Assembly (NCBI GenBank): GCA_038230335.1
Contig: JBBRNL010000012.1
Location: forward strand, 1 to 64,000
Length of the DNA: 64,000 nucleotides
DNA from: JBBRDU01 sp038230335
GTDB lineage: Bacteria; Verrucomicrobiota; Verrucomicrobiia; Chthoniobacterales; UBA10450
Direction: 5' to 3'
The first letter of the stretch is position 1. Each line of letters begins with the position of its first letter. Below the pieces are notes generated by a model. The model saw only the letters and a list, made by a program, of their open reading frames with translations. It searched no databases and had not been told where the DNA came from. Below, piece after piece: positions 8,571 through 17,468 of this stretch. The position numbers were made by a program, and so were the translations under genes.

Positions 8571-8577
8571 TCAATTT

Positions 8578-9846
8578 ATGGCGAATACGATTCTAGTTGG
8601 CGCACAATGGGGGGACGAAGGAAAAGGCAAGGTCATCGATGTCCTCACGGAGAATGCCGATATCGTGGTGCGCAGCCAGGGCGGGAATAACGCGGGCCAC
8701 ACCGTCATCCATCGCGGCACGAAATACATTCTGCACCTGATTCCATCGGGCATCCTGCGGCGGGGCAAAGTTTGTGTGATCGGTAATGGAGTCGTGGTCG
8801 ATCCGCTGGCTTTGTGGGCGGAGATCGAAGGGTTGCGCAAACTCGGCATCCGCATCGGCAAAAATTTGCTGCTGAGCGATTGCGCGCATCTGGTCTTGCC
8901 TTACCACCGCGTGCTCGACGAACAACGTGAACTGCGCAAGGGAAAGGCGAAAATCGGGACGACCAAGCGCGGAATCGGCCCGGCTTACGGGGACAAGGCG
9001 GCCCGGACCGGGCTGAGAGTTTCCGATCTGATGCAGCCGCTCCTGTTTTCAAAAAAACTGCAAGCCAAGGTTATCGAGAACAACAGCATCCTGCAGGCGC
9101 TCGGAGCGAAACCCATTAACTTCGGCAAGGTGAACGCGGAATACCTTGCGGCCGGCAAACAATTGCGCCCGTTCGTTACAAACACGGTGGTTTATCTCCA
9201 TCGCGCGCTGATGCGCGGAAAAGAGGTTCTCTTCGAAGGCGCGCAAGGCACTTTTCTCGACATCGACCATGGCACCTATCCATATGTGACTTCATCGAAC
9301 ACGACGGCGGGCGGGGCGTGCACGGGCAGTGGAGTTCCGCCGCATCGGATGGATCGGGTTCTGGGCGTTATGAAAGCGTACACGACACGAGTCGGGGAGG
9401 GAGCGCTGCCGACGGAGGATCCCGGTCTGGCGAATTTACTGCATCAGATGGGCCGGGAATTCGGCGCGACTACTGGCCGGGCCCGGCGGTGTGGGTGGTT
9501 CGACGCGGTCGCGACGCATTACGCCACGATGATTAATGGGATCGACGAGCTAGCCATCACGAACCTGGATGGGTTGGATGAAGTGGATCCGATCAGGGTG
9601 TGTGTGGGATACCGGCTGAAGGGCAAGCGCTTGGAAGTGCCTCCGTGCGATGCGGCGCAGTTGGCGAATTGCAAACCGATATACGAAGAGATGCCGGGCT
9701 GGAAACAATCAACGCATACCGCGAAAAAACTGTCGCAGCTTCCTTTACAGGCAAGGAAATACGTAAAACGTCTGGCGGAGTTGACTGGGGCGAAACTGTC
9801 GCTGGTCAGCGTGGGTCCGGCGCGCGGTCAGACGCTCTTCGTTTAG
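8578..9846 (+). CDS. purA: Adenylosuccinate synthetase
   Basis: Catalyses GTP-dependent condensation of IMP and aspartate to adenylosuccinate, the committed step to AMP. From the ATG at 8578 the 422-residue protein starts MANTILVGAQWGDEGKGK, with catalytic Asp13 in the GDEGKGK loop and His41 in GNNAGHT. Further family blocks are GTKRGIGPAYGDKAAR, FEGAQGTFLDIDHGTYPYVTS and TTGRARRCGW. Length and order are normal. An upstream ATG at 8545 would run through the leader hairpin and add a non-homologous extension. It is followed 8 bases later by uppS. Confidence 0.97.
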   Translation: MANTILVGAQWGDEGKGKVIDVLTENADIVVRSQGGNNAGHTVIHRGTKYILHLIPSGILRRGKVCVIGNGVVVDPLALWAEIEGLRKLGIRIGKNLLLSDCAHLVLPYHRVLDEQRELRKGKAKIGTTKRGIGPAYGDKAARTGLRVSDLMQPLLFSKKLQAKVIENNSILQALGAKPINFGKVNAEYLAAGKQLRPFVTNTVVYLHRALMRGKEVLFEGAQGTFLDIDHGTYPYVTSSNTTAGGACTGSGVPPHRMDRVLGVMKAYTTRVGEGALPTEDPGLANLLHQMGREFGATTGRARRCGWFDAVATHYATMINGIDELAITNLDGLDEVDPIRVCVGYRLKGKRLEVPPCDAAQLANCKPIYEEMPGWKQSTHTAKKLSQLPLQARKYVKRLAELTGAKLSLVSVGPARGQTLFV

Positions 9847-9854
9847 GATAACCG

Positions 9855-10571
9855 ATGCCTTTGAGTGCCAAGCCCGTTCCGCGCCACGTCGCCATCATCA
9901 TGGACGGGAATGGACGCTGGGCCAAGCAGCGTGGATTCCCGCGGATCAAAGGTCACGAGCAAGGCGCGGAAGCGGTGCGCGAATGTGTCGAAGGCTGCGG
10001 CGAGTTGAAGATTGAATACCTGACGCTCTACGCCTTTTCGGCGGAGAACTGGCAGCGACCGAAGAGCGAGGTTTTCGCACTCATGCGCTTGCTCGAAAAA
10101 TTCCTCAAGCAGAAAACCCCCGAATTACTCGAGAAAAATGTCCGACTGCAGGCGATCGGGCGGCTTACCGACCTTCCTGACAGCTGCCAGAAGCAACTGC
10201 ACACGAGCATCGAAACAACGGCCTCGAACAATGGGCTCACCTTGATCCTGGCACTGAGTTACGGCGCCCGTCTTGAGATTATTGATGGCATCAAGAGTTT
10301 GCTGCGCGCGGTTGAGCTGGGGCATATCGACAAGGGGATGATCGACGTAGAGATGTTCAGTAAACATCTCTACACGCGATACTATCCCGATCCGGATCTG
10401 CTTATCCGGACGTCGGGCGAGATGCGTCTATCTAACTTTCTCCTATGGCAGCTTTCCTACACGGAAATGTATGTGACGCCGAAACTCTGGCCCGATTTTA
10501 CGCGGAAAGATTTGTTCGCAGCGGTGGAGGAGTACGGCAGGAGACAACGGAGATATGGCGGACTGGAGTGA
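9855..10571 (+). CDS. uppS: Undecaprenyl diphosphate synthase (cis-prenyltransferase)
   Basis: Extends farnesyl diphosphate with isopentenyl units in cis to give the C55 carrier lipid for cell-wall synthesis. The 238-residue protein carries the family signatures HVAIIMDGNGRWAK with catalytic Asp17 and, near the C-terminus, LIRTSGEMRLSNFLLWQ with the diphosphate-binding Arg residues. It follows purA by 8 bases (the TAGGAT there is one of the few Shine-Dalgarno-like sites) and ends 2 bases before the converging hemW gene. Functionally it pairs with uppP and with IspH, both in this window. Confidence 0.96.
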   Translation: MPLSAKPVPRHVAIIMDGNGRWAKQRGFPRIKGHEQGAEAVRECVEGCGELKIEYLTLYAFSAENWQRPKSEVFALMRLLEKFLKQKTPELLEKNVRLQAIGRLTDLPDSCQKQLHTSIETTASNNGLTLILALSYGARLEIIDGIKSLLRAVELGHIDKGMIDVEMFSKHLYTRYYPDPDLLIRTSGEMRLSNFLLWQLSYTEMYVTPKLWPDFTRKDLFAAVEEYGRRQRRYGGLE

Positions 10572-10572
10572 C

Positions 10573-11709
10573 CTAAATAAAAGCTTCTGCCACTGTGTCG
10601 GCAAGCGATTTGCCGGCGCGTGTCAGGACGAAGCTGCCGTTCGCTTTGCGGAGCAGACCGAGATCGAGGAACTCTTGCGCCTTGTCCGGCTCGGTCTGGA
10701 GAATCTCGGCGGCAATGCCGTTGTCTGTGCGAAGGGAAAGAGCGATCTTCTCAGTGCGCTTGATTGCGACCGTCAGCTCCTCAGTGGAGTTGATGGGGGA
10801 TTGACCGGACAAGACTCGGTCCGCGTAGGCACGGTAATCGGCAATATTCTGCCAACGCTGCATGCCTACAGTAGAGAACGCACTCGGACCAATCCCAAGA
10901 TAATCGGCGCCGCTCCAGTAGCCGCGATTGTGGACGGAATCGAAGCCGGGGCGCGCATAATTGGAAATCTCGTATTGCGGGTAACCCGCGGTTTCCAGCG
11001 TGGTCATGGCAATCTCGAAGAACTCGGCGTCGGAGTCGTTGTCGGAGCGAAGCTCGCCGCGTGAATGGCGCAGGAAAAAGTCGGTGTCTTCTTCGTAGGT
11101 TAGGCAATAGGCGGAAATATGATCGGGTGCCAGGCTGATGGTCTTTTCCAGGGTCGAGCGCCATTGCGCGGAGGTCTGGCCGGGCAAACCAAACATCAGG
11201 TCGATGCTGATATTTTGAAAACCGGCCGAGCGCAACAGTTGGAATGAGACCTCGGCCTGATGTGCATTATGTTCGCGTCCCAACACTTTCAGTAGGTCGT
11301 CATCCCATGATTGCACGCCGAGGCTGATGCGGGTCACGCCAAGCTCGCGCAAGACCGCGGCCTTGCGCGCCGAGACGCTCCCCGGGTTTGCTTCGGTGGT
11401 CCATTCACGGAGGGCGGACAGGTCGAGCCGGTCGTGAAAACCTCGCAGCAAAGTCTGCAGCTGGTCGGTGGATAGCGCGGTGGGCGTGCCGCCGCCGAAA
11501 AAGATGGTTTCGGGAACGACGAAAAGGGAGTTAGAATGAAGACTCACTTCCGCCAGTATCGCTTCGCCAAAGCGCTGCGTTTGCGATCGATCGAGATGAT
11601 CCTTATAAAATGCGCAGTAGGGGCAAATACGTGCGCAAAACGGAATGTGAACGTAAACGTGGCGGATGGGTTCTAATCCGACCAGATTGTGATTCCCGTC
11701 CTTGTTCAT
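10573..11709 (-). CDS. hemW: Radical SAM heme chaperone / coproporphyrinogen III oxidase-like protein
   Basis: 378 residues. The radical SAM cluster motif is unusually placed for heme enzymes, CARICPYC (C-x3-C-x2-C) within YVHIPFCARICPYCAFY, the HemW/HemN signature. Other family blocks are FFGGGTPTAL, TTEANPGSV, RISLGVQSWDDDLLKVLGR, DLMFGLPGQ and YEISNYARPG. HemW proteins are heme chaperones, whereas true HemN is longer and has an extra N-terminal segment; length and start favour HemW. The ATG at 11709 was preferred over the GTG at 11724. It ends head-on with uppS and diverges from the DUF362 gene with almost no spacer. Confidence 0.9.
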   Translation of the reverse strand: MNKDGNHNLVGLEPIRHVYVHIPFCARICPYCAFYKDHLDRSQTQRFGEAILAEVSLHSNSLFVVPETIFFGGGTPTALSTDQLQTLLRGFHDRLDLSALREWTTEANPGSVSARKAAVLRELGVTRISLGVQSWDDDLLKVLGREHNAHQAEVSFQLLRSAGFQNISIDLMFGLPGQTSAQWRSTLEKTISLAPDHISAYCLTYEEDTDFFLRHSRGELRSDNDSDAEFFEIAMTTLETAGYPQYEISNYARPGFDSVHNRGYWSGADYLGIGPSAFSTVGMQRWQNIADYRAYADRVLSGQSPINSTEELTVAIKRTEKIALSLRTDNGIAAEILQTEPDKAQEFLDLGLLRKANGSFVLTRAGKSLADTVAEAFI

Positions 11710-11735
11710 ACACCGCGGTGCCACCGCTCATTGCT

Positions 11736-12791
11736 TTGATCCGAAACGTAGCTGCTCTTTCTCTTTTCGCCATCGCGTCGCTTCCGGCGCAGGAACCGCG
11801 ACCCACCCCGACTCCGTCGGTCGTCTACTTTGCCCATAATGCGGAGGCGATTTCTGATTTTCATCCGGAAGCCCGGGCCGTTCACGCCATGGTCGATCGA
11901 CTGGTCGTCGCGGTCACGGGTCAGCCAGACGTGGCCAAGGCGTGGGGCACACTGGTTGCGCCTAACGACAAGATTGGAATCAAAATATCGGCGGCAGGCG
12001 GTCAGCTTTTCACCACGCACCGGGAGGTGGTGGACGCGCTGGTCGATGGACTGGTCGCGGCCGGGCATCCGCGCCGCAGCATTATTGTATGGGACCGTTC
12101 CCTCACCGGAATTAAAGAGGCAGGATACCGTCCCGGTACCGAGAATTTTCAATTGAAAGACATCCCGCCGAAGACCGGTTACGATGAGAAGGCGGTGGTC
12201 ACCGCGCCGCTCCTCGGAACTTTAGTGTGGGGGGATTTCGAATACCGCCGCGATCTGGGGAAATTGGAGCCGCTTTCCGACGCGGAGAATACGAGCAACG
12301 TCAGTCATTTTTCTCGCATTCTCGCGAACGACGTCACGAAGGTGATCAACGTGCCGGTGATGAGCAATACGGAGAAGAATGGAATTGCCGGTTGCCTTTA
12401 CAACATGACGGTTCCGAACATCGACAATTGGAGGCGTTTTGCACAAGGCAAGGGATTCGGGGCGGCCAGCATCGCGGAGATTTATGGGAATCCGTTAGTG
12501 GGAAAAAAGGTTGTGCTCAACCTTGTCGATGGACTCGTCGCGCAGTATGCGGGCGGGCCGCAGTCTCAGCCCCTTTACTCCGAGCATCACGCCACTCTTT
12601 ACGCGAGCAAGGATCCGGTGGCGCTGGATGCAGTCGTTTTACAAAAGCTGGAGGAATGGCGCACGCGAGGCAGTTTGCCGGCCATCGGCCAGATGGCAGC
12701 GTACGTGGAAGCGGCCAGTTACGGCGGCCTCGGGAATGCGGCGCGGGACCGGATCGAGATAAGGAACGCAACCCGGGCACCGGCGCGGTAG
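11736..12791 (+). CDS. Exported DUF362 domain protein
   Basis: About 351 residues if the TTG at 11736 is used, which gives a signal-like N-terminus (LIRNVAALSLFAIASLPAQE). A longer reading back to an ATG at 11610 would overlap hemW and add Arg-rich, unlike residues, so I reject it, but the start is uncertain. The body has the DUF362 look: AWGTLVAPNDKIGIKISAAGG, SIIVWDRSLTG, DVTKVINVPVMSN, KNGIAGCLYNMTVPNIDNWRRF and CDS-end ASYGGLGNA. DUF362 proteins are often described as iron-sulfur or redox-associated, but no ferredoxin cysteine clusters occur here. Function unknown. The next gene begins 3 bases after its stop. Confidence 0.8.
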   Translation: MIRNVAALSLFAIASLPAQEPRPTPTPSVVYFAHNAEAISDFHPEARAVHAMVDRLVVAVTGQPDVAKAWGTLVAPNDKIGIKISAAGGQLFTTHREVVDALVDGLVAAGHPRRSIIVWDRSLTGIKEAGYRPGTENFQLKDIPPKTGYDEKAVVTAPLLGTLVWGDFEYRRDLGKLEPLSDAENTSNVSHFSRILANDVTKVINVPVMSNTEKNGIAGCLYNMTVPNIDNWRRFAQGKGFGAASIAEIYGNPLVGKKVVLNLVDGLVAQYAGGPQSQPLYSEHHATLYASKDPVALDAVVLQKLEEWRTRGSLPAIGQMAAYVEAASYGGLGNAARDRIEIRNATRAPAR

Positions 12792-12794
12792 GAT

Positions 12795-13811
12795 ATGCCG
12801 GCTAAAGCACAGGCGGGGGAGGGTTGGTTGACGGGGGAGCTTTTGCGGTCCGTTTCCCGTTCCTTTTATCTTTCGGTGCGCTTGCTGCCGCAGCGTTTGC
12901 GCGAACCGATCGGGTTGGCTTATCTGCTCGCGCGCGCCACGGATACGCTGGCCGATAGCACGCAGGTTCCGGCGTCGATTCGACGGCAAAAGTTGCCGGT
13001 ATTGGCCGGGGCCATTCAGGAAGGCGACTCGTCAGGACAAATCGCCGAGTTGCAGGAATCTTTCGCGCCATTGCAAAATGACAAAGCAGAGCGAAGTCTG
13101 ATCCTCGCGCTTTCGGAGTGCCTTGAGCGGCTAAACCACCTCGAGGCAGCGGACCAATCAGACATTCGCACGGTGCTTGGGAAAATAACGCAGGCGCAGG
13201 CGCTTGATTTGGAGCGGTTCGCCCATGCGACTCACGTCGATGCTCTCGCCTCGGCCGCCGAGTTGGAACAATACGCCTATCTGATCGCTGGCTGCGTCGG
13301 CGAGTTCTGGACGGAGTTGTGTTTTCGTCATGTGCGGGATTTCAGCGAACTCTCCAAACCAGAAATGGGCGAGCTCGGGAAGAGTTACGGGGTCGGCCTC
13401 CAGCTCATTAACATTGTGCGCGACGCTCATGGTGACCTGCGCGCCGGGCGCTGCTATTTTCCGAAAGACGAACTGGCTGCCGCCGGGCTGGCGCCGTCTG
13501 ATATTCTGGGGCATCCCGTCGTGTTCAAACCCATTCTGGAAAAATGGCTGGGCGAAGCGGAACGGGGACTGGAAGCCGGAATGAAGTATGTAGCCGCCAT
13601 CCGAGACCGGCGGGTGCGGATAGCTACGGTGTTACCGGCGCTGATCGGGGCGCGAACCGTGTCGCGGCTGCGCGCGGCAGGTACGGGAGCACTACAGGAA
13701 AAAGTGAAAGTCCCGCGAAATGAAGTTCGGGGGATGCTCGCGTCCGTCGCGATTACCCTCGGATCGCGCCATGTCCTGGCGGAGATGTTTCGACGCGGGC
13801 TAAAGTATTAG
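12795..13811 (+). CDS. Squalene/phytoene synthase family protein
   Basis: 338-residue head-to-head prenyl synthase, joining two prenyl diphosphates to squalene or phytoene. Two aspartate-rich Mg-binding motifs are present: Asp50-x3-Asp54 (DTLAD) in GLAYLLARATDTLADS and Asp210-x3-Asp214 in NIVRDAHGDLRAGRCYFP. The opening SRSFYLSVRLLPQRLREPIG is typical. No adjacent hpn or crt genes allow a choice between squalene and phytoene as product; the sequence style is closer to squalene synthase-like proteins, which is inference. It starts 3 bases after the DUF362 gene, so the two are likely co-expressed, and it meets the uracil-DNA glycosylase gene head-on with a 4-base overlap. Confidence 0.9.
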   Translation: MPAKAQAGEGWLTGELLRSVSRSFYLSVRLLPQRLREPIGLAYLLARATDTLADSTQVPASIRRQKLPVLAGAIQEGDSSGQIAELQESFAPLQNDKAERSLILALSECLERLNHLEAADQSDIRTVLGKITQAQALDLERFAHATHVDALASAAELEQYAYLIAGCVGEFWTELCFRHVRDFSELSKPEMGELGKSYGVGLQLINIVRDAHGDLRAGRCYFPKDELAAAGLAPSDILGHPVVFKPILEKWLGEAERGLEAGMKYVAAIRDRRVRIATVLPALIGARTVSRLRAAGTGALQEKVKVPRNEVRGMLASVAITLGSRHVLAEMFRRGLKY

Positions 13812-14554
13812 AGGAAGTAGTTGCGCTGCTTTTCCGTAACGGGTCGCTCGAGTCGCTCGAGGACCTGCAACATGTCCTCCCATACTTTTCGCTTCTCCGC
13901 GGGCGACTGATTTCGGAGGAGATAAGAGGGGTGATACGTGATCATGAGCGGCGTGTCCTCGTACGAATGCCACTTCCCGCGCAAGTCGCGCATGGTTCCT
14001 CGAAAACCGAGCAGTCCTTCCACGGCGGTCGCTCCCAATGCGACCAGCGCTTTCGGTTGAACGATGGCAATCTGCCCGGCCAAATAGGGAAGGCAGGTCT
14101 GCATTTCGATCGGCGTGGGAGGACGGTTTCCGCTTGAGGCTCCCGGCGTGTCGGGCCGGCATTTCAAAATGTTGGCGATATACACGGCATCCCGCGCGAA
14201 GCCCATCGCGCCGATGATCTTGGTCAGTAGTTGACCGGCGCGGCCGACGAACGGCTCGCCTTGTGCGTCTTCGTCGGCGCCCGGTGCTTCACCGATGAAC
14301 ATCACTTCCGCGTCCGGATTCCCCACGCCAAAAACCGTTTGGGTGCGGGAACTGGCCAGGTGCGGGCAAAGAATGCACACACTAACCCGGCTTTGCAGCG
14401 CGCGCAGCGATTCGAGTTTATTCGCTCCGACCGCGCCCCGGCTCTGCCAGAGTGAATCCATCGCGCTGCGCGATGCCGAGGGCAGGGTATCGGAACGCTC
14501 CCGGATTTGTTCCAGCGCTGTGACAACCAGATCAAGCGCGGGGCGAAATTTCAT
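13808..14554 (-). CDS. Family 4 uracil-DNA glycosylase
   Basis: 248 residues. Removes uracil arising from cytosine deamination. Four cysteines that would bind a 4Fe-4S cluster are visible: two in VCILCPH, one in NILKCRPD and one in EMQTCLPYL. Motif 1 GEAPGADEDAQGEPFVGRAG and motif 2 TYHPSYLLR identify the family 4 type rather than E. coli Ung. The ATG at 14554 (MKFRPALDLVV) is chosen; the longer reading to 14635 would overlap queA. It diverges from queA with a 54-base spacer. Confidence 0.92.
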   Translation of the reverse strand: MKFRPALDLVVTALEQIRERSDTLPSASRSAMDSLWQSRGAVGANKLESLRALQSRVSVCILCPHLASSRTQTVFGVGNPDAEVMFIGEAPGADEDAQGEPFVGRAGQLLTKIIGAMGFARDAVYIANILKCRPDTPGASSGNRPPTPIEMQTCLPYLAGQIAIVQPKALVALGATAVEGLLGFRGTMRDLRGKWHSYEDTPLMITYHPSYLLRNQSPAEKRKVWEDMLQVLERLERPVTEKQRNYFL

Positions 14555-14608
14555 TCTCTGATCATGAGAACTTTTGCGCTGCGGCGCAATTGCTTTGATG
14601 ATGAGCCT

Positions 14609-15589
14609 ATGAGCGCGCAGTTGAGCGACTACCATTACGATTTGCCGTCGCAGCTGATCGCGACCCGTCCCTTAGCGCGGCGAGATGATTCCCGCATGAT
14701 GGTGCTGCGGCGCGACAAAGAGACGATCGAGCACCGGACATTCCGGGACCTGACCAGCCATGTTCAATCCGGCGATTTATTTGTTCTGAATAACACCCGG
14801 GTAGTGCCGGCCCGGAAATTCTCCGATGACGGTCGAATCGAATTTCTATTTCTGGAACGGCTTTCACCGGGACGCTGGAAATGCCTGGTCAAGCCGGGCC
14901 GTAAGATGCGGGTCGGCGTGCAAACCACGATTGATCATACGAACGCGCGTGTCGACGAGGTCACTGAGACCGGTGAACGGATCATCGAGTTGGAACAGGA
15001 TATCGATGTTTACGCGGGAGGAATCTTGCCCCTTCCACCGTATATGGAGCGACCGAGCGACGCGGAAGACGAACTGCGCTATCAGACTGTCTTTGCGCAG
15101 AATCCGGGCGCGGTGGCCGCACCGACGGCGGGGCTGCACTTCACGCCTGAAATTCTGCGCGAAGTTCCGCATGCATTTGTCACGTTGCACGTCGGTCCCG
15201 GCACATTTCAGCCGGTCCAGGTGGAACACATACGCGAGCACAAGATGCACGCGGAGCGATTTGAGATCGCAGAGACAGCGGCACAGAAAGCGAACGAGGC
15301 GAAACGCATCATCGCAGTTGGCACCACGAGCGTGCGCGTGTTGGAATCGGCCCGCCGCAGCGATGGCGCGCTGATCGCGCAGCGTGGCTCGACCGACATT
15401 TTTATCTATCCGCCGTTTCAGTTCCGATCGATCGACGTCCTTCTGACAAATTTCCACTTGCCGCGCTCGACTTTGCTCATGCTGGTGAGTGCATTCGCCG
15501 GACGTGAGTTTATCCTGCGCGCGTACGACGAGGCGATTCGTGAGAGGTATCGTTTCTTCAGCTACGGGGATTGCATGTTGATCTTATAG
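14609..15589 (+). CDS. queA: S-adenosylmethionine:tRNA ribosyltransferase-isomerase
   Basis: Penultimate step of queuosine biosynthesis: transfers and isomerises the ribosyl moiety of SAM onto preQ1 in tRNA. From the ATG at 14609 the 326-residue protein begins MSAQLSDYHYDLPSQLIA and includes FVLNNTRVVPAR, VAAPTAGLHFT, LHVGPGTFQPV, ITVGTTSVRVLES-like AVGTTSVRVLESA and LLTNFHLPRSTLLMLV, all family signatures. Length is slightly short of the ~345 average. Its end overlaps the frame of the next gene only if that gene is started too early. Confidence 0.95.
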   Translation: MSAQLSDYHYDLPSQLIATRPLARRDDSRMMVLRRDKETIEHRTFRDLTSHVQSGDLFVLNNTRVVPARKFSDDGRIEFLFLERLSPGRWKCLVKPGRKMRVGVQTTIDHTNARVDEVTETGERIIELEQDIDVYAGGILPLPPYMERPSDAEDELRYQTVFAQNPGAVAAPTAGLHFTPEILREVPHAFVTLHVGPGTFQPVQVEHIREHKMHAERFEIAETAAQKANEAKRIIAVGTTSVRVLESARRSDGALIAQRGSTDIFIYPPFQFRSIDVLLTNFHLPRSTLLMLVSAFAGREFILRAYDEAIRERYRFFSYGDCMLIL

Positions 15590-15612
15590 GGCGCGTGTTA
15601 GCGTCGAAGCAT

Positions 15613-16002
15613 ATGGAAAATTCCGATCAGCCAAAAGGTGAGTTGGTCATTCAGACGATTGCCATGCCGAAGGATACGAACCCGAGCGGTGACGTGTTCG
15701 GCGGCTGGTTGATGTCGCAAATGGACCTGGGTAGCGGCATCCTCGCGACCAAGACGGCGAAATGCCGTGTGGTGACCGTGGCGATGGAGGGGATGTCATT
15801 TCTCCAGCCGGTTCGCGTCGGAGATACGGTGGCGTGTTACGCGCGGGTGGAAAAGATCGGACGCACTTCCATGACGATCCCGGTGGAAGCGTGGGTCCAT
15901 CGCTATCGCACGGGCGAGGCCCTGCGCGTCACGCGCGCTGTATTTACCTACGTGGCGGTGGACATCGAGGGCAAGCCGATCCCGGTCACGCGAGAGAGTT
16001 GA
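15613..16002 (+). CDS. Acyl-CoA thioesterase, YciA/hotdog type
   Basis: 129-residue single hotdog-domain protein. The motif NPSGDVFGGWLMSQMDLGSG contains the Asp characteristic of YciA-type acyl-CoA hydrolases, followed by VTVAMEGMSFLQPVRVGDTV and the strand AVFTYVAVDIEGKPIPV. It would hydrolyse a range of acyl-CoAs in the cytoplasm. The ATG at 15613 is chosen; a start at 15571 would overlap queA by 19 bases and add unrelated residues. It lies 23 bases after queA. Confidence 0.9.
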   Translation: MENSDQPKGELVIQTIAMPKDTNPSGDVFGGWLMSQMDLGSGILATKTAKCRVVTVAMEGMSFLQPVRVGDTVACYARVEKIGRTSMTIPVEAWVHRYRTGEALRVTRAVFTYVAVDIEGKPIPVTRES

Positions 16003-16010
16003 AAGGGTGA

Positions 16011-16274
16011 TTACTGGCCGGTCGACTCTCCGGAGCTGACGGATTGTGGTCCCTGGCTGGTCCCTGTGATCTCTTTCTGCTCGGAAGGTCCGGGCGCGGG
16101 CACGCGGGTCTTTTTGAATTTAGTCTGCTGCCGAACCCGGTTCTGGCTCTGCTTCTTCACATACTTGGCATAGGCGGCCTGTTGGCGGCCACTCTGGGTG
16201 AAGTGAGCGCATGACGGCAGTAAAATACAGCCAATCAAAATAACCGCGGTGCGCCCGACGATTTGTCGCTGCAT
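16011..16274 (-). CDS. Small predicted lipoprotein
   Basis: 87 residues from the ATG at 16274. The N-terminus MQRQIVGRTAVILIGCILLPSCAHF is a lipoprotein signal with lipobox LPSC. The mature part is basic then Ser/Gly/Pro-rich (QQAAYAKYVKKQSQNR, PAPGPSEQKEITG) and probably unstructured. No family is recognised. A longer start at 16322 is possible but would bury the signal peptide. It is the last gene downstream of the cNMP-binding protein on the same strand. Confidence 0.65.
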   Translation of the reverse strand: MQRQIVGRTAVILIGCILLPSCAHFTQSGRQQAAYAKYVKKQSQNRVRQQTKFKKTRVPAPGPSEQKEITGTSQGPQSVSSGESTGQ

Positions 16275-16322
16275 ACCGTGGTGGCTAGCAGGACCTATGC
16301 GAAACGCCCGAGCGACGGTCAT

Positions 16323-17342
16323 TTAGCCGAAGGCGATCTGTTCTTGCGTCAACAGCTGGTTGACCACCTGGTAAATCTTCAGCTCACAGACCGAGCACTG
16401 CCGGTAGACCTCGCCGATGCTCAGAGGCTTGCGCGTGACGAGGTCCCACACGCGGTGCGCGACGGGACGCAACGCTTCGGGCGCGCCGCCGTTCCAGTGC
16501 AGATCGGGTTTGGTTGGACTCAACTTCGCACCTGCCCCGGGTTGTATTTCCTTTTTGAGCGCGTTCAATTCATCCTTGAATTGGAGAGCGGCGATCAAAA
16601 GGTCGCCCGTGCTACGGACAATCTGGCCCGATTCAATCCAATTGGTCATGGGCCGTTCGCCGACCGAAAAAGAGAAGGTGCCGGAAAGAGATTCGTTCAG
16701 GAATAGCTGCCAGAACGCTTCTTCACCGGTCAGATGCTGAAACTGTCCGGCCGAGGGGCGTCCCGACTCGAAATAGAAGGCACCGATCGTCTCGGCCTGC
16801 TCATCTTTAATACTGAGCTGGCCCGTCTGCCCGGAGTTGGCGATGGTTTGATGGACAGTGGTCAAATCAAAGTGCGAGATTCGCCCGCTGAGCGGAGCAT
16901 GTTCGTCGAGGATTTTGGCCTTGTCGTTAGCCTGAAGAACGCGGAAGGCCATCTGCTCGCAAAGGTAGCGGAAGAAGGATGGAACAGAGCGAACCAGCTG
17001 GTGAAAATTCGCCCTGGGAAAGCATTGCAGGCTGGCGCCGGCCGGCGCGCGCACCAGGTGTGTGCGAGGCAATTCGGAAAAGGCCTCCACGTCGCCGATG
17101 ACCTCGCCGCGCGCGAGTAGGATACTCTCGCCCCCCATTGTTTCGGAGACCACTTCGATTTCACCGCGATTGACGATGAACATGGCATTACCGGGGTCGC
17201 CCGGACGGTACAGGATTTCCCCCTCGTTCAGGTGCCGAACCCACGACAATTCGCCGATCATTCTGAGTTCAGGACGAGTGAGGGATGTGCAAAAGGCAAA
17301 GAAATCCCTGTCTGGCATTACCTGTCGTGGAGCAAAAGTCAT
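16323..17342 (-). CDS. Cyclic-nucleotide-binding domain protein with DUF4388 (PATAN) domain
   Basis: 339 residues from the ATG at 17342. Residues ~10-130 form a CRP-like cNMP-binding fold (LNEGEILYRPGDPGNAMFIV, ILLARGEVIGDVEAFS). Residues ~150-260 match a DUF4388/PATAN domain (LSGRISHFDLTTVHQTI, TGQLSIKD, GAFYFESGRPSAGQ, GTFSFSVGE). The last ~50 residues look like a winged-helix-like DUF4388 tail (PLSIGEVYRQCSVCELKIYQVVNQLL). There is no CRP-type DNA-binding HTH, so it is more likely a signalling adaptor than a classical transcription factor. A 126-base spacer separates it from opcA upstream. Confidence 0.8.
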   Translation of the reverse strand: MTFAPRQVMPDRDFFAFCTSLTRPELRMIGELSWVRHLNEGEILYRPGDPGNAMFIVNRGEIEVVSETMGGESILLARGEVIGDVEAFSELPRTHLVRAPAGASLQCFPRANFHQLVRSVPSFFRYLCEQMAFRVLQANDKAKILDEHAPLSGRISHFDLTTVHQTIANSGQTGQLSIKDEQAETIGAFYFESGRPSAGQFQHLTGEEAFWQLFLNESLSGTFSFSVGERPMTNWIESGQIVRSTGDLLIAALQFKDELNALKKEIQPGAGAKLSPTKPDLHWNGGAPEALRPVAHRVWDLVTRKPLSIGEVYRQCSVCELKIYQVVNQLLTQEQIAFG

Positions 17343-17468
17343 ACACGCAGGCGGAAGAAACGAAAAACCCCATGATTTTAGGCCTCCTTTTCGCCGTACG
17401 GCTGACCGGTCGAACCCTTTTTTCACGAAGGGTTTAGCCTTCTTGTGGCAGGGATAAACGGCTCGTTG

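Noticed and set aside
10555..11064. + strand open frame after uppS
   Set aside because: Antisense to hemW, no domain, and hemW motifs are intact.
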